From an uncultured Christensenella sp. (GTDB taxonomy: Bacteria; Bacillota; Clostridia; Christensenellales; UBA3700): 32,689 bases of DNA. Where the stretch lies: positions 868 to 33,556 of the forward strand of contig CAJTKI010000009.1 in NCBI GenBank assembly GCA_910576875.1, given 5' to 3'. The notes beneath the pieces were generated by a model. It worked only from the letters and a program-made list of their open reading frames with translations, had not been told where the DNA came from and did no database searches. A program made the position numbers and the translations under genes. Positions 26,270 through 32,689 of this stretch are shown here, one piece after another; the stretch's first letter is position 1; every line of letters begins with the position of its first letter.

Positions 26270-27355
26270 CTATTTTCCGATTTCGCGGACGTTCTGTTCG
26301 CCTGCGAGCAATGCCGCCTGTTCGGCAAGTTGCAACGCCTGAATCATCTCGTTCAAATCTCCGTCCATAAATTCGGTCAGATTGTACATGGTTTTGCCGA
26401 TTCTGTGATCGGTCACGCGGTTTTGCGGATAGTTGTACGTGCGGATCTTTTCGCTGCGATCGCCCGTACCGACTTGCGAGCGCCGTTTGCCCGCATACGC
26501 GCTGTCCGCGATCGTGCGGTAATGCTCGTACAGACGCGACCGCAGGACCTTCATCGCCTTTTCGCGGTTCTTGATCTGGCTGCGTTCGTCCTGACTGGTC
26601 ACGACGATCCCGGTCGGCAAATGCGTCATGCGCACCGCGCTGTCCGTCTTGTTGACGTGCTGTCCGCCTGCGCCGCCCGAACGGTACGTATCGATTTTGA
26701 GATCCTTTTCGGCGATCTCGATTTCGATTTCTTCCGCTTCCGGCAAGACGGCGACCGTTACGGTAGACGTATGCACGCGCCCCTGCGATTCGGTCTCCGG
26801 CACGCGCTGCACGCGATGCACGCCGCTCTCGAATTTAAGCCGACTGAACGCGCCCTTGCCGCCGATCGAAAACGTGACTTCTTTGATCCCGCCCAGATCG
26901 GTATAGTTCATATCGATTTCTTCGATCTTCCAGCGTTCGCGCTCGGCATAACGCATGTACATCCGCACGATCTGCGCGCCGAACAACGCCGCTTCTTCGC
27001 CGCCCGCCGCGGGACGCACCTCGACGATTACGTTCTTTTCGTCGTCCGGATCGACCGGCAACAACGCGATTTTCAATTCTTCGGTCAAGCGTTCGCGCTG
27101 CTCGTTTGCGCGTTCGAGTTCTTCGCGCGCAAGTTCTTCCATCTCCGCGTCGCCGCAATGCAACAACTGCAAGCACTCTTGCGCCGCCGATTCGTTGGCG
27201 ACGTAGACGCGATACAGTTCGACCGGTTTTTCCAACTGCGCGTGCTCTTTGACCGCCTTTTGCCAGACAACGCGATCGGCGATCACGGCGGGATCGGCGA
27301 GCATGCGCGTCAATTCCGTATAGCGCGCTTCCATCTGTCGGAGTTTGTCCGTCAT
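26270..27355 (-). CDS. prfA: Peptide chain release factor 1
   Basis: RF1 recognises UAA and UAG at the ribosome and triggers release of the protein. The start at ATG 27353-27355 (MTDKLRQMEARY) overlaps the stop of the upstream fusion as ATGA. The 361-aa product has the codon-reading PxT motif P186-E187-T188 (RVPETES) and the GGQ catalytic loop (SGGAGGQHVNKT, G230-Q232). The glutamine of GGQ is the methylation target of PrmC, encoded just upstream. RF2 is excluded by the missing SPF motif. All domains are complete. Confidence 0.97.
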   Translation of the reverse strand: MTDKLRQMEARYTELTRMLADPAVIADRVVWQKAVKEHAQLEKPVELYRVYVANESAAQECLQLLHCGDAEMEELAREELERANEQRERLTEELKIALLPVDPDDEKNVIVEVRPAAGGEEAALFGAQIVRMYMRYAERERWKIEEIDMNYTDLGGIKEVTFSIGGKGAFSRLKFESGVHRVQRVPETESQGRVHTSTVTVAVLPEAEEIEIEIAEKDLKIDTYRSGGAGGQHVNKTDSAVRMTHLPTGIVVTSQDERSQIKNREKAMKVLRSRLYEHYRTIADSAYAGKRRSQVGTGDRSEKIRTYNYPQNRVTDHRIGKTMYNLTEFMDGDLNEMIQALQLAEQAALLAGEQNVREIGK

Positions 27356-29154
27356 ACGCACTCCTTGCGCCCGATCACGATGCGATCGACGCCTTCCAGA
27401 TCCTGCCGAATCTGCGTCCGCAATCCCTGCTCGAGCATCATCGATTGGACCGTCTGCGCCTGTCCGATGCCGACTTCGACGCACAGCGCGCCGCCGTCGT
27501 TGAGACGCGCGTTCGCTTCCGATACGATGCGGCGGTAGAAATCCAATCCGTCCGCGCCGCCGTCCAACGCCGCCCGCGGCTCATGATCTTTGACTTCTCT
27601 TTGCAATGTTTCGATCTCCGCGCTCGGAATATACGGCGGATTGGATACGATCACATCGAACGATCCTTCCACCGGCGCCCACAGGTCGCCCTGTACCAAC
27701 GCGATGCGATCTTGCAACGCGTGCGCGGCGACATTGGCGGCGGCGACTTCGAGCGCGTCCGCGCTCATATCGCTTGCGACGATCTGCGCGTTCGGCGCAT
27801 GCTTGGCGATCGCAATCGCGATGCAACCGCTGCCCGTACACAGATCGAGCACGCGGCAAGCGCGATCGGCGCAAAGACCGATAACCGCTTCGGCGAGATA
27901 TTCCGTCTCGGGACGCGGACACAGCACGCGCTCGTCGACGTCGATCGAGATCCCGTAAAATTCCGCTTTGCCGAATACCTGCCACAGCGGCATTCCCGTC
28001 GCGCGGCGACGAGCAAATTCCAATGCGCGTTTTTGCTGGCTGAGCAGGATATGCGACAGTCCGGACAACTCGCTGCGCAACTTGCCGGTCGCCTCGCACA
28101 AAATCCAGTCGACATCGCTCTCGTCCGCATTGACGGGACGCAGCAATTCGACGATCTGTTCGCGCGTCTTTTTGTATTGAACTTTGGTATCGAAAAACTG
28201 CGTCGGCGTATCCGGATTCGCGTCCATTTTCTGCACGGTTTTGAACGCCGCGATCGCGACTTCTACCATTTCGTCGGTCGGCTGTTTGGTCGTCAATTTC
28301 TGCAACAACAGTCCGGGCGCTTTGAGCAGGCGCACGAACGGATTGTCGAACTTCGCAAGCAATTTGAGAATCTCATAGCTCACGCCCATGACGACGGGCA
28401 GCAACGCCAGCCGAATCAACAGATTCGCCCACCAATATTGTGTCCATCCCGACAGCGAAAAGATCAACACGCTGATGACCATGACGATAAACATAAACGT
28501 CGTGCCGCAACGATCGTGGACGGTCGTCATCTTTTGCGCGTTTTCGACGGTCAGATCGAGTCCGTGTTCGTAACAACTGATCGTCTTGTGTTCCGCGCCG
28601 TGATACATGTACGTACGGCGCACGTCTTTGAGCAGACACGTCAATCCGATATATCCGACGAAGATCAGGATTCGGATCGCGCCTTCGAGCAAATTAAGAC
28701 CGATTTTGACGCCGAAATTCGCGTTCGCGTCGATATTGCCCCACCGCACGATAAGACTGACGATGACTTGCGGCAAAAAGTAAAACAGACCGAAACTCAA
28801 TGCGATGCCCAGTACGACCGCGATCGCCATAACGACCTGAAACGCGTCCACGCCGAGCTTTTTGGACATCCAGGCTTCCGCCTTGGACGGCTGCGTCTCG
28901 CCGTCGAACACTTCGCCCGAGCGCATCAACGTCCCCATACCTTTGATCATCGTGCCCAGAAAACTGAAAATCCCGCGCAAAAACGGCGCGCGGAAAAGAA
29001 AGTTCTTTTCGCGGGTAGGTTTGAGATACTCGCTTTCGATGACGATGTTGCCTTTTTCGTCGCGCACGGCAGTCGCCATACTGCGCTCGCCGCGCATCAT
29101 GACGCCTTCGATGACTGCCTGCCCGCCGATCGAGCTGGTACGTTTTCTGCTCAT
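27352..29154 (-). CDS. prmC: DUF1385 membrane protein fused to PrmC (release factor glutamine methyltransferase)
   Basis: A 600-aa product in one continuous frame. The start ATG (29152-29154, MSRKRTSSIGGQAVIEGVMMRG) is chosen for AAGGAG just upstream. Residues 1-320 are DUF1385: the GGQAVIEGVMMRG opening, about four helices (near 105-135, 150-175, 218-238, 243-262), and the YHGAEHKTISCYEHG motif. Residues about 325-600 are PrmC: its helical N-terminal domain, the RPETEYL segment, the SAM loop DLCTGSG (437-443) and NPPY (505-508), the signature for glutamine N5-methylation of RF1/RF2. The two are usually separate neighbouring genes; here only about ten residues join them. PrmC would therefore be membrane-tethered. 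A terminator-like hairpin sits between rpmE and this gene. Confidence 0.93.
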   Translation of the reverse strand: MSRKRTSSIGGQAVIEGVMMRGERSMATAVRDEKGNIVIESEYLKPTREKNFLFRAPFLRGIFSFLGTMIKGMGTLMRSGEVFDGETQPSKAEAWMSKKLGVDAFQVVMAIAVVLGIALSFGLFYFLPQVIVSLIVRWGNIDANANFGVKIGLNLLEGAIRILIFVGYIGLTCLLKDVRRTYMYHGAEHKTISCYEHGLDLTVENAQKMTTVHDRCGTTFMFIVMVISVLIFSLSGWTQYWWANLLIRLALLPVVMGVSYEILKLLAKFDNPFVRLLKAPGLLLQKLTTKQPTDEMVEVAIAAFKTVQKMDANPDTPTQFFDTKVQYKKTREQIVELLRPVNADESDVDWILCEATGKLRSELSGLSHILLSQQKRALEFARRRATGMPLWQVFGKAEFYGISIDVDERVLCPRPETEYLAEAVIGLCADRACRVLDLCTGSGCIAIAIAKHAPNAQIVASDMSADALEVAAANVAAHALQDRIALVQGDLWAPVEGSFDVIVSNPPYIPSAEIETLQREVKDHEPRAALDGGADGLDFYRRIVSEANARLNDGGALCVEVGIGQAQTVQSMMLEQGLRTQIRQDLEGVDRIVIGRKECV

Positions 29155-29163
29155 AGGCTCCTT

Positions 29164-29192
29164 AAAAAAATAGTGCAAGATCGTTCTTGCAC
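29164..29192 (-). terminator. Intrinsic terminator or attenuator after rpmE
   Basis: Stem GTGCAAGA / TCTTGCAC (29173-29180 with 29185-29192), four-base loop, followed on the minus strand by TA and seven T. The T-run touches the AAGGAG SD of the next gene. The DUF1385-PrmC transcript therefore depends on read-through or an internal promoter. Confidence 0.8.
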
Positions 29193-29202
29193 CATTCGGC
29201 TG

Positions 29203-29406
29203 TTACAGGCTGTAGCGTTTCTTAAACTTGTCTACTCTGCCGCCGGTATCCACCAGTTTTTGTTTGCCGGTGTAATAGGGATGGCACTTGTTGCACACTT
29301 CGACCTTAATCACGTCGCCTTGTTTGGTCGTGCCGCAAACGAACTTGTTTCCGCAAGCGCATTCGACCGTTACGTCGTGATAATTGGGCTGAATGTTCTC
29401 TTTCAT
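29203..29406 (-). CDS. rpmE: 50S ribosomal protein L31 (zinc-binding form)
   Basis: A large-subunit ribosomal protein of 67 aa. The start ATG (29404-29406, MKENIQPNYHDV) has GAGGTGA at normal spacing; an in-frame ATG nine bases upstream lacks an SD. C16, C18, C38 and C41 (ECACGN and VCNKCHPYYTG) form the zinc site of the C+ form of L31, with the conserved TGKQKLVDTGGRVDKFKKRY ending. It leads the rpmE / DUF1385-prmC / prfA arrangement typical of Bacillota. Confidence 0.97.
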   Translation of the reverse strand: MKENIQPNYHDVTVECACGNKFVCGTTKQGDVIKVEVCNKCHPYYTGKQKLVDTGGRVDKFKKRYSL

Positions 29407-29438
29407 AGCTCTCACCTCGCATGGTATTTACGTTGACG

Positions 29439-29468
29439 ATTATACAACAACGCGCACATGCAAGTCAA
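29439..29468 (-). promoter_or_regulatory. Promoter of the rpmE operon
   Basis: On the minus strand: -35 TTGACT (29463-29468), 18-bp spacer, -10 TATAAT (29439-29444). The leader is about 25 bases. Confidence 0.78.
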
Positions 29469-29624
29469 GTATTTATGACAGGTAATTTATCAAGTTGCGC
29501 GCAGGCGACATATTTCGCGAATTTTCGATACGAAAACGGACAAAATCGACACATATCGATATATTTGGGCGCGTCGCGCAAAGCTCTCCGCCCCGCGGGG
29601 GACAAAAAATCTTCGGCGCAAGGG
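29469..29624. other. Intergenic stretch between divergent rpmE and MDR promoters
   Basis: I see no gene or clear operator in it. The left half is AT-richer than the surroundings (CATATTTCGCG, ATATCGATATATTT) and the right half contains CGCGTCGCGC and CCCCGCGGGG palindromes. Its role, if any, is unknown. Confidence 0.4.
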
Positions 29625-29653
29625 TTGCGTTCGGGATCGGGATATGCTATAAT
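29625..29653 (+). promoter_or_regulatory. Promoter of the MDR-like gene
   Basis: -35 TTGCGT (29625-29630), 17-bp spacer, -10 TATAAT (29648-29653) with TGC before it. The leader is about 23 bases and includes GGAGGG. Confidence 0.75.
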
Positions 29654-29682
29654 ATCGGCAATACCGGCAATCGGAGGGAAGC

Positions 29683-30648
29683 ATGAAAGCCTGGACACTG
29701 ACAGACAAGCGCAGATTGGAACTGTGCACCGTCGAAGATCCCGTCGAACTTACGCAGATGGCAAAAGTCAAAGTCATCCGCGCGTCGATCGCGGCGAGCG
29801 ATCTGGCGCTGTACGACGGTCTGTACGGCAATTATCCGATCGTCCCGTCCCGCATCGCGGTCGGTCTGATCAGTCAATGCGACGACATCACGCTCCAAAA
29901 AGGCGCGCGCGTCATGCTGGCTCCCTACACGCGTTCTTGCGACCGACTGCGCATCAACGCCGTGCACACCGACGGATATCTGAGCGATTACGCCGTCGTA
30001 CCGCTGCACCGCGTATATTCGATGCCGGAAGGGATCGGCGACGACATGATCCCGTTTATCGAAGACATCGCGCTCGCGATCAAAGCGTACGAAAAACTCG
30101 ACGTTTCGCGCACCCAATACGTATTGATCTACGGTTGCTCTACGCTGAGTTTGATTTTGGCGCAATTGTGCATCTATTATCAGGCGATTCCGATCGTCGT
30201 CGATCAGGACGAAAAGCGTCTGGAAATCGCGGGCGAACTGGGCATCTATTACCAGATCAATCCGTCCGAAGAAAATCCCGCCGAAAAGCTCAAAGAGATC
30301 ACTGCCGGCAAAATGGCGGAATATCTGGTCGTCGATACCGACTCCTTCCCTGTTGCGGACGAGATGACGGAATTGATTACTTGCGGCGGCAAAGTCTGTC
30401 TGATGGGCGTCAATACGCGTCAGTCCAAGATGCGCGGCGATTTCAGTCCGATCATCAATCAGGATCTGACGATCTACGGCGTCAGCGACGGCGCGGGCGA
30501 ACTGGAAACCGCGATCAACATGCTCGCGACCGAGATCGTACGCGTGGATCTGCTGTTGGATCGCGTCGTGGATTTCGAACAGGTGCCCGACACGATGATG
30601 GAGATGTCGGGACGTCAAAATCCGTTCAAGACGATCGTCAAGTGTTGA
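29683..30648 (+). CDS. Zinc-less MDR-superfamily dehydrogenase-like protein (degenerate)
   Basis: A 321-aa soluble protein with the two-domain medium-chain dehydrogenase layout: a GroES-like N-terminal part (to about residue 115) and a Rossmann-like part (about 145-275, with LIYGCSTLSLILAQL, then VDQDEKRLEIA). Key MDR residues are missing: AASDL replaces the catalytic-zinc cysteine region (usually CGSD), there is no GHE motif, no four-cysteine structural zinc lobe, and the nucleotide loop keeps only its first glycine. It may be a non-zinc reductase or have lost activity; the frame is intact. GGAGGG precedes the ATG. Its 3' end overlaps convergent murC by 11 bp. Confidence 0.75.
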   Translation: MKAWTLTDKRRLELCTVEDPVELTQMAKVKVIRASIAASDLALYDGLYGNYPIVPSRIAVGLISQCDDITLQKGARVMLAPYTRSCDRLRINAVHTDGYLSDYAVVPLHRVYSMPEGIGDDMIPFIEDIALAIKAYEKLDVSRTQYVLIYGCSTLSLILAQLCIYYQAIPIVVDQDEKRLEIAGELGIYYQINPSEENPAEKLKEITAGKMAEYLVVDTDSFPVADEMTELITCGGKVCLMGVNTRQSKMRGDFSPIINQDLTIYGVSDGAGELETAINMLATEIVRVDLLLDRVVDFEQVPDTMMEMSGRQNPFKTIVKC

Positions 30649-31981
30649 CGTCGACCAGACTGCGCGCCAGTCGATCGATACTCCCCGCCCCCAACGCCAA
30701 TACCAAATCCGTACCCGATGCGGCGAGACTGACAAAGTCCGCCGCTTTTGCATAGTCGTCGAGCATGACGCTCCCGATCTTGCGCGTGTGCAGCATCGCG
30801 TGCAACTGCGTCGCGTCCATGCCGTCGGACGGACGTTCGCGCGCGGCGTACGTAGGCAAAATTCCGACCGTATCCGCCCAATACAGACTGTCGCAAAACT
30901 CCTGCGCAAGCGCCTTGGTGCGCGAATACGTGTGCGGCTCGAACAACACGATCAGATTGCCCTTGGTCATGCGTCTGGCGGTGTCGATCGCGCAAGCGAT
31001 CTCGGCGGGATGGTGCGCATAGTCGGTAATCACGCGCACGCCGCGATCCGTACGCCCGACGCACTCCATGCGCCGCGATACGCCGCCGAACGTCTCCAAT
31101 CCCGCCCGAATCGTCTCCATATCCAGCCCCGCCTCCGCGCAAGCCGTCGCCGCCGCAAGCGCGTTGGTCACGTTGTGCAGTCCCGCGATCGGCATGCGGA
31201 TCGGCATCGAGCGTCCCCGATACGTCCATGTCCAATCGTATTTGCCGTTGCGCTCGGACAAGTCGCCGGCTCTGCTGTCGCATTTTGCGCCCTTCCCGAA
31301 TACGACCGCCCCATCGCCCGCCAGATCGCGGATCGACTCGCATACGATCCGCACGCGCGACTGTTCCAAAAACCGACAAAACGTCCATCTCAAATCTTCC
31401 AGATCTTTATACGTGTCCGGATGATCGAATTCGCAATTGAGCACGACGCCGATCGTCGGCGACAGCTCCAACAAACTGCGGTGATACTCGCACGCTTCCG
31501 TGACAAACCAATCCTTGCCGCTATCCGTCCAATTGGGCGTGCCGTCGGCAAAATTGCCGCCGATGTGCCCGACGAATCCGATCCCCGCGCAACGAAAAAT
31601 ATGTACCGTCATCGCGCTGACCGTCGTCTTGCCGTGCGTCCCCGCAATCGCGATCGAGGCGGCGCATTCGTCCGCAAAGCGCGCCAGCAACAGTTTGCGC
31701 TCGATGCACGGCACGTGCGCCCGTTCCGCCGCCAGCCGCTCCGGATCGTCCGCGGCGATCGCCGCCGTATAGACGACGACGTCCGCGCGTTCGGCATACT
31801 CGGGACGACTGCCGCAATACACGTCCGCGCCCGCCGCGCGCAACTCCCTCAACCCCGCTTCGTTGGTGTCCGAACCGCTGACCCGCAGTCCGCGTCTTGC
31901 GCACAAAATCGCCAATGCCTGCATACTGATACCGCCCACCCCGATCAGGTGCACGTGTCGAATCGTGTCAAACCATGTCAT
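30638..31981 (-). CDS. murC: UDP-N-acetylmuramate--L-alanine ligase
   Basis: It adds the first amino acid (L-Ala) to UDP-MurNAc in peptidoglycan synthesis, using ATP in the cytoplasm. The 447-aa product has the N-terminal UDP-binding loop IGVGGISM (from residue 13), the ATP loop AGTHGKTT (113-120), the EACEYHRSLLEL and NCEFDHPDTY segments, and the C-terminal DYAHHPAEI. This combination is MurC rather than Mpl or MurD. No SD is seen before the ATG (31979-31981); a TATATT lies five bases upstream, so it may be leaderless. It is monocistronic here, unlike in a dcw cluster, and divergent from spoVG. Confidence 0.95.
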   Translation of the reverse strand: MTWFDTIRHVHLIGVGGISMQALAILCARRGLRVSGSDTNEAGLRELRAAGADVYCGSRPEYAERADVVVYTAAIAADDPERLAAERAHVPCIERKLLLARFADECAASIAIAGTHGKTTVSAMTVHIFRCAGIGFVGHIGGNFADGTPNWTDSGKDWFVTEACEYHRSLLELSPTIGVVLNCEFDHPDTYKDLEDLRWTFCRFLEQSRVRIVCESIRDLAGDGAVVFGKGAKCDSRAGDLSERNGKYDWTWTYRGRSMPIRMPIAGLHNVTNALAAATACAEAGLDMETIRAGLETFGGVSRRMECVGRTDRGVRVITDYAHHPAEIACAIDTARRMTKGNLIVLFEPHTYSRTKALAQEFCDSLYWADTVGILPTYAARERPSDGMDATQLHAMLHTRKIGSVMLDDYAKAADFVSLAASGTDLVLALGAGSIDRLARSLVDVNT

Positions 31982-32055
31982 ACGACAATATATGCGCCGC
32001 GCGTCCGATCATGTCACCGTCGCAAGCGGAAGCGACAAATGTCGTTATTTTTTAT

Positions 32056-32084
32056 TGGACATTTTCCATGTGTTATGCTATACT
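32056..32084 (+). promoter_or_regulatory. Promoter of spoVG
   Basis: -35 TGGACA (32056-32061), 17-bp spacer, -10 TATACT (32079-32084) preceded by TGC. It is sigma-A-like. I do not see the sigma-H type promoter known for Bacillus spoVG. Confidence 0.76.
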
Positions 32085-32117
32085 GAAACAAAAAGCCGAT
32101 AACACCGGGAGACGCAC

Positions 32118-32420
32118 ATGAAAATCAGTGATGTAAAAGTCCGTCTGATCCACAAGGACGACGGAAGACTGAGGGGCGTTGCTTCTGTGGTAATCGAAGA
32201 CTGCTTTGTTGTACATGACATTAAGATTATCGAAGGAAACGACGGAACCTTTATCGCAATGCCAAGTAAAAAAGCACCTGACGGCACGTACAAAGATATC
32301 GCGCATCCGCTCAATATGGATACCCGTCAGCAATTAAGCGACACCGTACTGTACGCTTACAACAAGACGCTTGCCGAAGCCGACACCGCGTCGGGTCCGA
32401 CGGACGACGCTCCGAATTAA
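32118..32420 (+). CDS. spoVG: SpoVG family regulatory protein
   Basis: A small (100 aa) nucleic-acid-binding regulator. MKISDVKVRLI, ASVVIEDCFVVHDIKIIEGNDG, FIAMPSKKAPDGTYKDIAHP and LN follow the conserved SpoVG fold. The last 15 residues are an acidic tail, as in many SpoVG proteins. The family affects sporulation, cell division and virulence genes in various Bacillota, and it is also found in non-sporulating species, so it does not prove spore formation. GGGAG lies upstream of the ATG. Confidence 0.95.
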   Translation: MKISDVKVRLIHKDDGRLRGVASVVIEDCFVVHDIKIIEGNDGTFIAMPSKKAPDGTYKDIAHPLNMDTRQQLSDTVLYAYNKTLAEADTASGPTDDAPN

Positions 32421-32434
32421 TCGCAACAACAACC

Positions 32435-32469
32435 AAGCGGCGCAGTTCATACAGACTGCGCCGCTTTTG
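32435..32469 (+). terminator. Terminator of spoVG
   Basis: A 12-bp stem, AAGCGGCGCAGT (32435-32446) / ACTGCGCCGCTT (32455-32466), followed by TT. It lies 14 bp after the stop. The T-tract is short, but the stem is very stable. Confidence 0.82.
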
Positions 32470-32490
32470 TCATCCGAAATTGCGATCCGA

Positions 32491-32689
32491 TCAGTTGCGA
32501 TTGCCGGACTTGCGGCTACGTTCCCAACGCAAAATAATCGTCAGCATCCACACGCACATTCCGGTGCTCAACACGCTCATCGCGATGACCGCGATGTAGA
32601 ACGCGTACGGGACCGCGTCGCCCCATCCGTCCGCGCCGCCGACCGTGATCGCCGCGTCCGCCGTGTACGTCCGATCCAGTACCGTATAC
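32491..32689 (-). CDS. C-terminal end of an unknown membrane-anchored protein (partial)
   Basis: The frame is open from the right edge to a TGA at 32491-32493, about 65 codons. The visible end has a polar part (YTADAAITVGG) followed by a hydrophobic helix (AFYIAVIAMSVLSTGMCVW plus MLTII) and a short basic tail (LRWERSRKSGNRN). This fits a single C-terminal anchor with the tail inside the cell. The start and most of the protein lie beyond the window. No family can be named. Confidence 0.6.
   Translation of the reverse strand, partial: YTVLDRTYTADAAITVGGADGWGDAVPYAFYIAVIAMSVLSTGMCVWMLTIILRWERSRKSGNRN

Noticed and set aside
31990..32056. CGACA-AA-TGTCG followed by TTATTTTTT as a plus-strand terminator
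   Set aside because: No plus-strand gene lies directly upstream, the stem is only five base pairs, and the T-rich part overlaps the spoVG promoter region.

Overview
The window looks like chromosome from an uncultured, GC-rich member of the Clostridia (Bacillota). I infer this from the gene set and architecture: a lysine riboswitch in front of asd-dapA-dapB, an rpmE / DUF1385 / prmC / prfA block, SpoVG, Hsp33, a Firmicutes-style 6S RNA candidate, a Re-citrate-synthase-like enzyme, SD-led genes and sigma-A-type promoters (many with an extended -10, TGn-TATAAT). I cannot name a genus.

Left edge (1-1513): the 3' part of a rolling-circle Rep gene (Rep_1-like, HUH and Tyr motifs), a terminator, then about 600 bp of hairpin-rich non-coding DNA with long alternating purine-pyrimidine tracts, ending at the 3' end of a tRNA-Thr(CGU). 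This looks like the boundary of an integrated rolling-circle element. 1627-3431: asnS, a divergent 6S RNA candidate and a bidirectional terminator.

3473-10138 (minus): one tightly packed operon reading pgsA, a small two-helix membrane protein, valS, a HAD phosphatase, two unknown multi-pass membrane proteins and an AAC(6')-I-like GNAT acetyltransferase. 10132-12899 (plus): an ABC importer of the NMT1/SsuA type (lipoprotein, ATPase, permease) with a structured leader. 12898-13893 (minus): a YkvI-like transporter. 13947-19081 (minus): a YesL/DUF624-like membrane protein, a SAM methyltransferase, hslO, a TPR-like protein and an HD hydrolase, mostly overlapping.

19149-22194 (plus): lysine riboswitch and asd-dapA-dapB, the diaminopimelate/lysine branch from aspartate. 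22237-23332: dgt, probably leaderless. 23350-29468 (minus): rpmE, a DUF1385-PrmC fusion, prfA, a Re-citrate-synthase-like gene and thrC, combining translation termination (PrmC methylates RF1) with amino-acid synthesis. 29625-32469: a degenerate MDR dehydrogenase-like gene, murC (convergent, overlapping) and spoVG. The right edge holds the end of an unknown membrane protein.

The points most worth a second look are the DUF1385-PrmC fusion, the rolling-circle element boundary, the 6S RNA candidate, leaderless dgt, and the AAC(6')-like gene. I saw no CRISPR array, insertion sequence or obvious defence system.
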